From Rhodococcus sp. 4CII (GTDB lineage: Bacteria > Actinomycetota > Actinomycetes > Mycobacteriales > Mycobacteriaceae): a stretch of 64,000 bases of DNA. Below are positions 9,401-17,525 of this stretch, in pieces. The stretch spans positions 1,488,001 through 1,552,000 of the forward strand of contig NZ_JACCFE010000002.1 in assembly GCF_014256275.1 (NCBI RefSeq). Reading direction: 5' to 3'. The position numbers and the translations under genes were made by a program. The number at the start of each line of letters is the position of its first letter. Position 1 is the first letter of the stretch. The notes under the pieces are model-generated. The model worked only from the letters and a program-made list of their open reading frames with translations, was not told the origin of the DNA and ran no database searches.

Positions 9401-10337
9401 GCCGGTTCTCGGCCAACACGATGAACTGCCGCGCCAGCAAGGCGAATACCAGAACCAGGATCGCGGCGGGAATCGGGCCGGAGCCCAGACTGGGCAGCTC
9501 CCGCTGCAGACCGACCGCCACCGCCAGCAGCAACGGAATGTAGGGCAACCACAACCGAGCCTGAGACGGGGTCTGCACCGGAACCGGCTCGAGTGGCGGG
9601 TCGCGGGTGCTCGACAACGCCGCCAGAGCGCACGCGACGAAGGCGGCCACCCAGCCCACGTCAGTCGCGCCCCCATTCCGATACGTGCCCAGCGCGGTCA
9701 GATAGGAGACTGCGCTGGCGGACAACGCCATCAGGATGACCCCGATGCACAGCAGTCCCAGAGTCAGGCGTTGGCCAGGCCGCGCCCGGGTCAGCACAAC
9801 AATCGCCATCGTCGCAATCACCAGGTCCGCGACGGGATAGGCGAGGGACAGCGCGAGGACGAGGGGGGTATCACTCCCGGCGCGGTACACGCTTCCGAGC
9901 ACGCTCACCCACGACACCACGAACAGTGAACTCGCTACGATCAGCCCGTCCAGGATCAGAGTGGTACGGGACTGTTCACTGTTACCTGCGGGAAAAAACA
10001 ACAGCGCTGCGCAGGCACCGATCGGGAACAACAGATACGCCGCAGCCGCGGCGGAGGGGAACGGTATCTGATCACTTCCCTGTCCCACCACGGAGTAGCA
10101 CCAGATAGCTTGGCCGACCGACCAGGCTCCCAGCCCACCCGCCAGCGCCAGCCAGCTGCGGCGCCCACCACCCCGCCCTCTCCAGGCGGCCCAGGCGGCA
10201 CATCCGGTCGCGGCAAGAGCGAACACCAGCAAGCCCACGTCGACAACGACGATGGTCGCGAACGTCCCGCCCCACCCTTGCCACGCCGTCAGTGCGAACA
10301 ACAACGCAGGCGCGGTGAAGATCACGGCGATCTCCAC
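6447..10337 (-). CDS. Large membrane protein with two GGDEF domains and one EAL domain
   Basis: Putative c-di-GMP turnover protein, 1296 residues. It looks like two repeats of a multi-helix membrane sensor followed by a GGDEF domain, with an EAL phosphodiesterase domain at the end. The first GGDEF (residues 401-405) is intact, with an RxxD inhibitory site (RSTD) five residues upstream. The second reads GGDAF (950-954), with RPGD at the inhibitory-site position, so it is probably not a cyclase. The EAL domain (EAL at 1077-1079) keeps LEITES, DDYGTG, a KLD segment and AEGVE, so it looks catalytically competent. The sensor segments are unlike any family I can name. GTG 10337 is the longest start and is not firmly supported. 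It is convergent with efeB. Confidence 0.9.
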   Translation of the reverse strand: MEIAVIFTAPALLFALTAWQGWGGTFATIVVVDVGLLVFALAATGCAAWAAWRGRGGGRRSWLALAGGLGAWSVGQAIWCYSVVGQGSDQIPFPSAAAAAYLLFPIGACAALLFFPAGNSEQSRTTLILDGLIVASSLFVVSWVSVLGSVYRAGSDTPLVLALSLAYPVADLVIATMAIVVLTRARPGQRLTLGLLCIGVILMALSASAVSYLTALGTYRNGGATDVGWVAAFVACALAALSSTRDPPLEPVPVQTPSQARLWLPYIPLLLAVAVGLQRELPSLGSGPIPAAILVLVFALLARQFIVLAENRRLLLTVARQAFRDRLTGLANRALFLDRLEQALQRRRRRLIPIVVLCMDLDNFKTVNDRLGHPAGDELLIRVAERLTGCMRSTDTVARLGGDEFAALVEGSVEDALTAADRVLEAFTPPFVIDGVALSIRPSIGLTIATAEMSDTTTENLLKQADQAMYAAKRCGGGCLRSFTPDPVSGELDRRPGFDGPTQHTLVSGAGEAVTGPPSVRTVTNQGAAGPSTPGHRPSRPVRTKWVSPPDPSRCALGVAVGVGLIAAVLCGIAVGSSDREAGWTVLLEVLSDGLALTATLLVAARAWCVAAEHRAWWLIALGMASWCVGGVVALVGVPDGRSPSVADLLKLAFYPLVYAGLVLLLRARARRLPAEIWLDAVTAGLTLGALAAALAFSPIESVSGGTPAAVVVGLAYPVGDVLLLALAVGALAVPGWRAEQRWVLLVAGFTLFAVADTVYLFRSADGYVAGTWIDALPHAATVLVAAASWRASGRRRTVQRPGLVIWVPPLVCTAVAVGLLVLDHDARLPRLAVVLAALSLIAVAARFAVTFREVVVLADSHRQARTDDLTDLANRRAVVAALSAAYFDEVAGPDGHVSGRGPGLLLMDLDRFKEINDSFGRYVGDQLLCQVADRLSRSVRPGDLPARLGGDAFAVLLPAGADITDARALAGRVLEALRDPFHLEEVTVGVEARIGIALCPQHCANPEDLLQRAGVAMYRAKCTRRPIAVYDATEYQHSIEERQSVEELRTAIAGGELTCYYQPKVSACDGQVHSVEALVRWEHPRHGLLLPDQFLPQAEQSGLMRPLTTKVLELALGQARRWLDRGITLTVAVNLSVTNLLDVDLVADIDRLLNDFRLPADALILEITESVLMTDYLSARRVVEALQELGIGLSIDDYGTGWSSLAYLQDLAVDELKLDRIFVARLATDPRSVAIVRSTVELAHSLGASLVAEGVEDEDTLQALRRYGCDVTQGHYHGLPLPADQLDLRLIGRHG

Positions 10338-10594
10338 ACCGCGCCGCTGGACACCACCGCCCCTGCCCGCGACGACGTCGCGATTTGGTCGGGTGTCCGA
10401 TGTCCCATCGTCACCACCCGAACTGCCGTCGTTACCAATCTGGATTCGAAGTTGCTAGAGATCCATCTTTGCACGACGTGCATACTGAAATATAGCCCAA
10501 AACGATACTTCCAGTATGTTTACCGAATCAGCTCATCGGGATCGGCGGAGGTTCTCGTAACGGTCGCGGGAGAGCCCGTCGCCAGGTCCGATAC
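10338..10594. other. Intergenic region upstream of the GGDEF/EAL gene
   Basis: No gene is seen. The stretch 10440-10530 is clearly more AT-rich than its surroundings and probably holds the promoter for the minus-strand GGDEF/EAL gene. On the minus strand it contains AGTATCGTTTTGGGCTATA (10509 to 10491), a sequence loosely shared with other upstream regions in this window. Confidence 0.4.
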
Positions 10595-11398
10595 TCAGGC
10601 CGCCGGATCCGCCGGTACGACTTCGATGTCGTCGACCCGGAGCGTAGCGTTGTCGCCGCGCAGGCCTACCCCGCCGGCGCCCCGCAGCGGTGCACATCCC
10701 ACCCCCTGATCGACAGCCCTGACCCGAGTGCCGTCGCGGTCTGCGGTTATCTCCACCGAACCGTCGGGAAGGTCGCGGACCGACGCCGCGACGTGCTGCC
10801 AGAGTCCGAGCGGGATCGGCACATCGGTCGCGACCGAACCCAGATCGACGTACGTGCCACCGTTGGAATCTCCGCCGGGACATTTCTTCTTGATGATCAT
10901 CTCTCCGTCGCGACGGTCGACGCTCACCGCATACAGCTGCCACTCCGACTCGTATCGCAGCCAGAGGTGCACCCCGTCGAAATCCTGCGCCGGTGTCCGA
11001 TCAGTTTCGACGAGTTCATCCACCCTCAGCCGCATCGTCACGTCGACGTCGGCAAAGCCGCGATCACGAGAGATCATCCGGAACACCGCCGAACCGGTGG
11101 CATCGATTGCACGCCCGTCGTCCGGCGTCCCTGTCCACCCCTCATTGTCCTGGCGGAACAGAGATCCGCTGGTCATCATCCACGGCGAACCGTCCGAGAC
11201 CGGACTGCGCTCGGAGACGATCAATTCGTCCCGACCGGTGAACGAATCCCAGATCCCGGTGGGTGAGCGCGTGTCAGCTGACGCCGAGCAGGACGCGCAC
11301 GCGACGACGAGACCGACCACGCACATCGATCGAAGACGAAGAGACCTGACGGGCGGACCCGGGTAGCCAGGATGTGCGGCCACGACCAACCTTCTCAC
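10595..11398 (-). CDS. Putative lectin-like (LamG-type) lipoprotein
   Basis: Probable secreted carbohydrate-binding protein of about 260 residues; no catalytic motif seen. A short hydrophobic segment (VVGLVVACASC) with Cys residues suggests a lipoprotein signal. The rest is a beta-rich domain with patterns of LamG/concanavalin-type or DUF1080-like folds, for example FDGVHLWLRYESEWQLYAVS and GLWQHVAASVRDLPDGSVEI. The end of the deacetylase just upstream looks similar in style (VSVRIDGLEVGSF). The deacetylase stop is 11 bases from this gene's longest start, so both are likely one operon with the GT2 and dehydrogenase genes. GTG 11398 is the longest start; GTG 11383 has a better spaced GAGAAGG. 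The lectin-like call is inference. Confidence 0.65.
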   Translation of the reverse strand: MRRLVVAAHPGYPGPPVRSLRLRSMCVVGLVVACASCSASADTRSPTGIWDSFTGRDELIVSERSPVSDGSPWMMTSGSLFRQDNEGWTGTPDDGRAIDATGSAVFRMISRDRGFADVDVTMRLRVDELVETDRTPAQDFDGVHLWLRYESEWQLYAVSVDRRDGEMIIKKKCPGGDSNGGTYVDLGSVATDVPIPLGLWQHVAASVRDLPDGSVEITADRDGTRVRAVDQGVGCAPLRGAGGVGLRGDNATLRVDDIEVVPADPAA

Positions 11399-11409
11399 TG
11401 CACGCGCTG

Positions 11410-12981
11410 TCAGGACACCGACAGGTCGCCGACAAGTGGCACCGGGCTGGTGGGCCGTTGCCTCACACCGGAGATGGCGATCCCTCCGGCCGCAGCAATG
11501 GGTCCACGTCCGTGCACCGGGAAAGAACCGACCTCGAGTCCGTCGATCCGCACGCTGACCTGATCGGGACGGACCGTCATCTCGGCCCGGTACGATCCCG
11601 CATTCGGCAGGGTGCCCGTCGCGACCACGACCGCCCCGGCGGCGCCGCGACGGATCTGATAGGAACCGTTGCTGACCGACACTTCGACCTGATTGATGTC
11701 GTCACCCGACAGCGCCGTCAAACCTGTAGATGTTCCGTCTCCGGGTTGGCCGAAGCCGCCGAGATCGGCGCTGACCGTGTAGTTGTTCCACATCGTCGTC
11801 CTGTGACGAGCGAAGCGGCTGACGACGTAACTCGCCGCGGTCGAATTCAGCGCAACCTGTCGGTCGGCGACGACGGTCAGTGGTTCTCCGGTACTGCTCG
11901 CCCATTCACCGATCCGGCTGAACGGCTGGGCCGTGGACGGGTCCAGAGGACTCGCATCACGCAGCCTCGCCGCCCATTGGGCGAGCGTGACATCGGTCGT
12001 GATGTCCATACGGTCGAGATGCCGGACGGCGAGCTCAGCACTCGTCGTCGTCGCGACGCCACCGGGCGTGTCGAGCATGGCTGCCTGAAACTGTGCGGTG
12101 ACCGCAGCATTGAGAAGCCCGCTCCCGGTCGAATCCTTCTCGGGAGGTGTTTCCTCGTGCGAGGAGAAGGGATAGGCGAAGAACGCGGGCTCAGGCAACC
12201 CGTGAGCCGCGAACTCGGCCTTCGACGCCGACAGGTCGGTACTGACGCGGGTGCGATATTCGTCGACGGACTCATACCGTTGCAGGTCCGCGCGGTACAG
12301 ACGGCTGGACAGGAACGGGCCTTCGTTACCCGCCGCGTCGACGGGAATCTGATCGTGACCGAGATGCGTGTGCGAACCGAGATCCCAGCGACCATTCGAC
12401 TGCAACTGCTGCACCTCCGGCCAGGTCATGTAATACGGAGCGTGCGTGCCCACGTTGCCGGTGATGATGTACGCAATCGCGCGCTGACCGTAACGGGCCA
12501 GAATCGGATCCGCATACTGCCACACTCCCCTGGCACCGTCATCGAAACTGATCATCACGCTACGCGGCGGCAGGGGGTGTCCCTCCAACCAGCCCGAAAG
12601 CTGGTCTGCCGAAATCGTGCTCCAGCCTGCGTCGTGGAGAAGTTGCATCTGGGCGGCGAACGCCTCGGGTGTCACGGTGTAGCGGCTGGAATTGTAGGCG
12701 ATGTCGTGGTACGTCAGAATCAACGGCGGACTCTGTAAACTGTTCTCGGCTGCCGCAAGCTCGGCCACGAGAGCGGGGTCACTCGGACCGGACGCGAACG
12801 TCTCGATCTGCACGATCGATTTGTCCGCTTTCTCTGCGGCACTTCTCCATTGCCAGACGGCGGGCAGGAAAAGGTAACCCGCAACGACAACAGCCAATCC
12901 GATGACAACGATTCCGGAACGCAGGCGAGCGGAGAATCCGATCGACGACTGCGGCAGGTGTTCGGTTCCGCGGTGGGTCAT
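11410..12981 (-). CDS. Membrane-anchored polysaccharide deacetylase
   Basis: Carbohydrate esterase 4 type (NodB-homology) deacetylase, 523 residues. One N-terminal membrane helix (about residues 20-38, GIVVIGLAVVVAGYLFLP) places the enzyme outside the membrane. The catalytic domain has LTYHDI, then ISFDDG with the metal-binding Asp, then the metal-binding GSHTHLGH. Homologues remove N-acetyl groups from GlcNAc polymers such as PNAG or chitooligosaccharides. The C-terminal third is a beta-rich, lectin-like segment resembling the next gene's product. ATG 12981 is chosen because it overlaps the stop of the GT2 gene (ATGA). Context suggests it trims the polymer made by that synthase. Confidence 0.9.
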   Translation of the reverse strand: MTHRGTEHLPQSSIGFSARLRSGIVVIGLAVVVAGYLFLPAVWQWRSAAEKADKSIVQIETFASGPSDPALVAELAAAENSLQSPPLILTYHDIAYNSSRYTVTPEAFAAQMQLLHDAGWSTISADQLSGWLEGHPLPPRSVMISFDDGARGVWQYADPILARYGQRAIAYIITGNVGTHAPYYMTWPEVQQLQSNGRWDLGSHTHLGHDQIPVDAAGNEGPFLSSRLYRADLQRYESVDEYRTRVSTDLSASKAEFAAHGLPEPAFFAYPFSSHEETPPEKDSTGSGLLNAAVTAQFQAAMLDTPGGVATTTSAELAVRHLDRMDITTDVTLAQWAARLRDASPLDPSTAQPFSRIGEWASSTGEPLTVVADRQVALNSTAASYVVSRFARHRTTMWNNYTVSADLGGFGQPGDGTSTGLTALSGDDINQVEVSVSNGSYQIRRGAAGAVVVATGTLPNAGSYRAEMTVRPDQVSVRIDGLEVGSFPVHGRGPIAAAGGIAISGVRQRPTSPVPLVGDLSVS

Positions 12982-14972
12982 CGGGTGCCCCACTTGGAAT
13001 CCCGGATGGTGAGCAGTGCATAGGGCAGTTGCCACACCAGCACGAGCGTGTAGAACATCGTGAAGAATATTCCTTTGTACCAATACTTCTCACGTTGATG
13101 AAGGCGGTAGTAGAGGCCGTAGATGATCGCCATCGCTGCGACGCCGCCGAGATACCAGTAGGGCAACTCGCCGAGAAAATGAGGTTGTACGACGAAGGCC
13201 CTGAGCACTATTTGCGGCGCCATGAAGGGCAGAAGGAACCCGAGATAGAACATGAGGGCCATCACCGGATGTTTGCGCCACATCACCTTGGCAGCGCGCG
13301 CGGACTCTCTCAGCCAGCTCTTCTTCCACCGAAGCTGCTGACGAAGGAATTGCTGCATTCGATCGGGTACTGCCGTATATGCCTGGGCGTCCGGCGCATA
13401 CAACACACGCCAGTCGGGCAGGAGAAAATTCGTCAGGCTGCGGTCATCTCCGAAGGTACTCGGCTGGCCGAAGAACCTCTGGTTGGCCCAGCTGTGCAGA
13501 ACGGGGTCCACCGCTGCCCGACGGTAGCCGGAAAAGCAACCGGAGCAACAGGTTACCGAGCTGAAGAGCGCCTCTGCCGATTTGTATACCCGGAAGGCGA
13601 TGTAATACTGCATGGCCTGCATCCGGGTGAGTAGGTTGGTGTCCTGATTCGAGACATCGGTGTGGCCCGCTACGGCCCCGACCGACGGGTCCGCGAAGTA
13701 CGCGATCAATTTGCGCACAGCATCCGGCCGTACCTGAGAGTCGGAGTCGATGAAGACGAATATTTCCGAATCTCCGTCCGCAGCAATTCCGGTGGCCATC
13801 GCATGGCGCTTGCCGCCGTTGGACTCCGATGCAACGACCGTCAGTTCGGGATGGGCGGCGGCGACCTCACGGATGCGTGCGAGTGTGTCGTCCGTCGACT
13901 TGTCATCCACGACCACGACACGTAGTCGATCCGTCGGGTATTCCACCGAAAGACACGCTTCCAGGGTTTCCGCAATCGCCGGTTCATTGAACGCAGGGAC
14001 GATGATCGCTACCGATGGGCAATAGGTAGACGCCTCTGCGGTCAGCCGTGGGCGGTAGAAGAAGGCCAGTCCGAAGCGCGAGAGAATGAAGGTGGTGACG
14101 AGGAGGCTGTACACCGCCCACACCGGTTCTGAGCGCAAATTGTCGAGCGATACGACTTTGACCAGGCAGATCGCCACGATCACGACCAGCAGCGCCGTAA
14201 TCAACACTCCGCGGAGAACATGCTCCCGCCCGGGTCCCGCGTCAGCCTCTCCTGCCTCCGCTTCCCTCGGCGACGTCGCGTCGAGGATTGGTGTTCCGTC
14301 GGCGTCGTACCGGCGCACCTCTCGGCCTTCTCCGAGAGTGACCACCACACCGGACGGAACTCTGCACACCATTCGGTTGTCGGCGCCGAACACGGACTCG
14401 TCGGACGAGGCCAACAGATCACCCGCGGTCTCGGAGATCCACAGTGGCTGGGTATGAGACGTCAACACGACGCCGGGCACTCCCTCAGCCGTCACCGCCA
14501 AGGTCCAAGAGCCTGCCAACCGGCGCACCACGGCGGAAACCGAGAGAGCCAGCCGAGAGAGACTGCAGCCGATATCGCCGGCGAGTTCCTCCTCTACCAG
14601 GTGCGCGACAAGGCTTGCGCCATCCTCGGTGTGAACAGCATGCCCCGTAGCGATCAGTTCCTGACGCACGAATTCGGCGTTCTCGATACCACCACTGAGG
14701 ACCACGGCGACTCTTTCCGTGCAGTCCACCCGCGGAAGCGCCTCCGATGCGCCCGGTCGGGCGCCGACGAGATAGCTGATGCCGAACACTTCCTCCCTGC
14801 TGTCGATCAACGTCGCGAGCCGGGTGTCGGTTCGGCCTGCGCCCCAGTGCTCCCCACTCGCAGCGGCCGGAGAATGTTCGACCAAATACCGATCATCGAC
14901 CTGCCCGGCGAGACCGAATCTCGACGCCGAAGAATTCAGGGAAAGACCGTGATAGGCCACTATTCCGGACAA
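12978..14972 (-). CDS. Processive GT2 glycan synthase fused to a degenerate GlmS-type glutaminase domain
   Basis: Predicted membrane polysaccharide synthase, 664 residues. Residues 1-230 resemble the class II glutamine amidotransferase domain of GlmS: MSGIVAY for MCGIVGY, SGGIENAEFVRQEL (about 93-106) for the NGIIEN block, and TEDGASLVAHLVEEEL (about 115-130). The usual nucleophile Cys is Ser, the oxyanion Asn aligns with Ser and the glutamine-binding Asp with Gly, so glutaminase activity is unlikely. Two membrane helices (about 252-306) precede a GT2 domain with DDKSTDD, DSD (409-411), GDDR (508-511) and QQLRW (545-549), then three more helices. The GT2 half is like hyaluronan synthase/NodC/IcaA. 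The start is TTG with GAGGAG seven bases upstream, so Ser really is residue 2. Confidence 0.9.
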   Translation of the reverse strand: MSGIVAYHGLSLNSSASRFGLAGQVDDRYLVEHSPAAASGEHWGAGRTDTRLATLIDSREEVFGISYLVGARPGASEALPRVDCTERVAVVLSGGIENAEFVRQELIATGHAVHTEDGASLVAHLVEEELAGDIGCSLSRLALSVSAVVRRLAGSWTLAVTAEGVPGVVLTSHTQPLWISETAGDLLASSDESVFGADNRMVCRVPSGVVVTLGEGREVRRYDADGTPILDATSPREAEAGEADAGPGREHVLRGVLITALLVVIVAICLVKVVSLDNLRSEPVWAVYSLLVTTFILSRFGLAFFYRPRLTAEASTYCPSVAIIVPAFNEPAIAETLEACLSVEYPTDRLRVVVVDDKSTDDTLARIREVAAAHPELTVVASESNGGKRHAMATGIAADGDSEIFVFIDSDSQVRPDAVRKLIAYFADPSVGAVAGHTDVSNQDTNLLTRMQAMQYYIAFRVYKSAEALFSSVTCCSGCFSGYRRAAVDPVLHSWANQRFFGQPSTFGDDRSLTNFLLPDWRVLYAPDAQAYTAVPDRMQQFLRQQLRWKKSWLRESARAAKVMWRKHPVMALMFYLGFLLPFMAPQIVLRAFVVQPHFLGELPYWYLGGVAAMAIIYGLYYRLHQREKYWYKGIFFTMFYTLVLVWQLPYALLTIRDSKWGTR

Positions 14973-15035
14973 GTAGAGTCTCCTCGAGCTGGGTGGCCGC
15001 GGAACCTGCGGCAGACCGCGGCGGCAGTGGGCGAA

Positions 15036-16382
15036 TCAGAGAACATACGGATGGATGACCCGGTCGAGTTTGTACGTCGCGTCGAGAACCAAAGGTGCGC
15101 TTGCAATCCAGGAATGGTCCACAGCAGGATGCAACGTGTGGGCGATCACGAGATCCCAGTCGCCCGTTTCGGGTTCGACTTCGGCGGTGAGTACTCCTGT
15201 TCTGGTCGTCACACTCTCGACCAGAGCGTCGGTGTAGGAAACCTCGGCACCGCGGCGGACGAGCTCGTCGACTATCTCCAGAGCCGGCGACTCCCGCACG
15301 TCTGCAACCCCGGGCTTGTAGGCCACGCCGACGAGCAGGACACGAGCGCGGGAGAGCGGGCGGCCCGCCTCGGCGAGAACTTCCTGGGCTCGGGTAACAA
15401 CCGATCGCGGGCGAGCGGCAATGGACGCCATCGCAGCCTCCGTGACGGGAGACTGCTTGCGGTTGGCCTTGAGTTGCCACAGCAGATAGTGCGGATCACA
15501 CGGGATGCAGTGGCCGCCCACACCCGGCCCGGGGTAGAAGGGCATGAAGCCGTACGGTTTGGTTGCGGCAGCACCGATGACCTCGATGACATCGACACCG
15601 AGCTGCAACGCGATGCCGGAGAACTCGTTGGCCAACGCAATGTTGACCGCTCGAAACGTATTCTCCAGCAGCTTGGTGAGTTCGGCGGCTTCCGGCGTAG
15701 AAACCCGGTGGGTGACGGCAGCCACCCTGGCCAGCGTCCGGATGGCCCGATCGGCGCATGCCGCGGAAGCGCCACCGACCACGCGGGGCGTGCTCTCCTG
15801 AGTGTGGTCTGCAACGCCCGGGTCGATTCGCTCCGGACTGAAGGCGACGAAGACGTCCTGCCCGACGATCAGCCCTCGACGCCGCAGAGGGTCGATCAGA
15901 AACTCGCGAGTGCAGCCCACATACGTCGTCGAGGTCAAGACGATTGTCTGGCCGGAGCGCGTCGAGTTCACCACGGCTTCGCAGCATTCGGACAGCATGG
16001 TCAGATCGGGCACGAGATGACTGTCGACCGGCGTCGGCACGCAGATGATCACCGTGTCCACCGCACTCAGCGCTGCGTGTTCCGTTGTCAGGCTGAGCAG
16101 CTCCGAGCCGAGTAACCGAGAGAGCCGCTCCTCGTCCGCCGGGAGAAGGTCGACAGTCTGCGCCTTGATCGAGGCAAGCCGCGCCTCGCTGATGTCGTAA
16201 CCCACCACGTCGACATCCACATCGGCGAGAGCAAGAGCGGTCGGAAGCCCGACATAACCCAAGCCGACGACACCGACCGAGTGGCGGACGGTGTCGGCGC
16301 GCACGGGGTACGCCCGCGATCCGCCCGGCTGCACAGTCTCAGTTACCACACTGTTGATCGACACGTTGTTCATCGACGGCAT
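15036..16382 (-). CDS. Nucleotide-sugar 6-dehydrogenase (WecC/WbpA/Ugd type)
   Basis: NAD-dependent UDP-sugar dehydrogenase of 448 residues that should oxidise C6 of a UDP-hexose or UDP-N-acetylhexosamine to the uronic acid. A Rossmann motif (VGVVGLGYVGLPTALAL) begins near residue 35. FSPERIDPG and GPGVGGHCIPCDPHYL, which carries the catalytic Cys, are closest in style to UDP-HexNAc dehydrogenases such as WbpA and WecC, though UDP-glucose cannot be excluded. It is the first gene of the minus-strand operon leading into the GT2 synthase (63-base gap), deacetylase and lipoprotein genes, so it probably supplies the activated uronic acid. ATG 16382 has a GGGGG run upstream. Confidence 0.9.
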   Translation of the reverse strand: MPSMNNVSINSVVTETVQPGGSRAYPVRADTVRHSVGVVGLGYVGLPTALALADVDVDVVGYDISEARLASIKAQTVDLLPADEERLSRLLGSELLSLTTEHAALSAVDTVIICVPTPVDSHLVPDLTMLSECCEAVVNSTRSGQTIVLTSTTYVGCTREFLIDPLRRRGLIVGQDVFVAFSPERIDPGVADHTQESTPRVVGGASAACADRAIRTLARVAAVTHRVSTPEAAELTKLLENTFRAVNIALANEFSGIALQLGVDVIEVIGAAATKPYGFMPFYPGPGVGGHCIPCDPHYLLWQLKANRKQSPVTEAAMASIAARPRSVVTRAQEVLAEAGRPLSRARVLLVGVAYKPGVADVRESPALEIVDELVRRGAEVSYTDALVESVTTRTGVLTAEVEPETGDWDLVIAHTLHPAVDHSWIASAPLVLDATYKLDRVIHPYVL

Positions 16383-16651
16383 GAGACCCCCATTTGCTAA
16401 CCATCAGCCTTCCACGGCCCTGTATTGCGGATACTTGTCCGTCCAACATGGCACTACAGCAACTTGTCGTTCGTATTATGCACCAAAAACCTTTTTCAGG
16501 TTTGTTTTTCTTTCAATCATCTCGCGGCACCCCTCCCCGTGGATCGCACGGCCGGCAACCACCCCGCAACCCCACGTACGCTGACCGTGCGATTCGCCGG
16601 GTTACGGCCCCCGTGTTACAGCGCTCGCCGGCCGAGCGGCTGACGATGTCG
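16383..16651. other. Intergenic region, promoter side of the dehydrogenase operon
   Basis: No gene is seen. The part at 16440-16520 is AT-rich for this genome (for example CACCAAAAACCTTTTTCAGG) and is the likely promoter region for the operon starting at 16382. The remainder lies behind the mazG stop. Confidence 0.4.
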
Positions 16652-17521
16652 CTATCGTGCCCCGAAGTAGCCGAGCCACTCGTCCCGGCCGAGTTCGGAC
16701 TTCCCCGCCGCGCGCGCAGCGTTCTCGGCAGCGCGAATCCGGGCGATCAGGTCGTGCGTTGCCGCCTGCAGCCGCGACTCGGCGGCAACCACCGCTGAGC
16801 TGTCTGCAATGATCTCCGCCGGCACCAACTCGGGCGGCAGACCCGCCTTGCCGGCTCGGGCGATCACCTTCGCCGCCAGCGACGCCGCCGGCTGACTCAT
16901 CGCGATGCCGTCGAGACAGGAACTCCGGGCCTTCTCCGCCGCCTTCCGAATCTCCCACGCCCGTTCCTGCTCGGCGATGTCGATCGGGCCCACGACATCC
17001 TCCCCGAGGTGGGGGCTGCGGTGCACGAGTTTCGCGACCAGGGTGGCAGCCACCTCGTCGACGTCGAAATTGCCCGCGGCCGATGCGATGCGCGAGTGGA
17101 ACAGCACCTGCAGCAGCAGGTCGCCGAGCTCCTCGCGCAGATCACCGGGGTCGGCGGACTCGATCGCATCGAGCACCTCGTACGTCTCCTCGACGAGGTA
17201 GTGCGACAGGCTTCGGTGTGTCTGGGTCACTTCCCAGCCGCCGTAGCTCCACAACCGGTCCATCACCTCAGCGGCCTCGACGAGGTTGTCGCCCGGTACT
17301 TTCGGTGCCGCGACGACGCGGGAGCCGGCCGCGACCCACTCGCGCACGGTCGGGTGGTCGGGATCGGTACCGACCAGGACTGTGGCACCCGGTGCGGCGC
17401 GCAGCAGCGTCCGCACGTCCTCGGGGACGTCGTCGGTGAACTCCACACCGTCACCGACCAACCCGACGGCCTCCATCGGCAACGTCGTGGGCCGCAACGG
17501 GTCGAGCAGAACCACCGTCAC
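16652..17521 (-). CDS. mazG: Nucleoside triphosphate pyrophosphohydrolase MazG
   Basis: House-cleaning NTP pyrophosphohydrolase that hydrolyses (d)NTPs to the monophosphate and PPi. The 289-residue protein has an N-terminal extension (about 1-95, as in mycobacterial MazG/Rv1021) and a MazG domain with the metal-binding helix pair HYLVEETYEVLDAIE and REELGDLLLQVLFHS. It lies four bases downstream of mfd on the same strand, the order seen in mycobacteria, so the two are probably cotranscribed. Confidence 0.95.
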   Translation of the reverse strand: MTVVLLDPLRPTTLPMEAVGLVGDGVEFTDDVPEDVRTLLRAAPGATVLVGTDPDHPTVREWVAAGSRVVAAPKVPGDNLVEAAEVMDRLWSYGGWEVTQTHRSLSHYLVEETYEVLDAIESADPGDLREELGDLLLQVLFHSRIASAAGNFDVDEVAATLVAKLVHRSPHLGEDVVGPIDIAEQERAWEIRKAAEKARSSCLDGIAMSQPAASLAAKVIARAGKAGLPPELVPAEIIADSSAVVAAESRLQAATHDLIARIRAAENAARAAGKSELGRDEWLGYFGAR

Positions 17522-17525
17522 CGGG

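Noticed and set aside
14220..16115. 631-codon plus-strand frame opposite the GT2 and dehydrogenase genes
   Set aside because: Spans two well-supported minus-strand genes and their gap; no recognisable motifs, a high-GC artefact.
10595..16382. Calling the operon a hyaluronan synthesis operon
   Set aside because: Hyaluronan needs UDP-GlcA and UDP-GlcNAc; the dehydrogenase looks closer to the UDP-HexNAc type and a deacetylase is present, so the polymer cannot be named.
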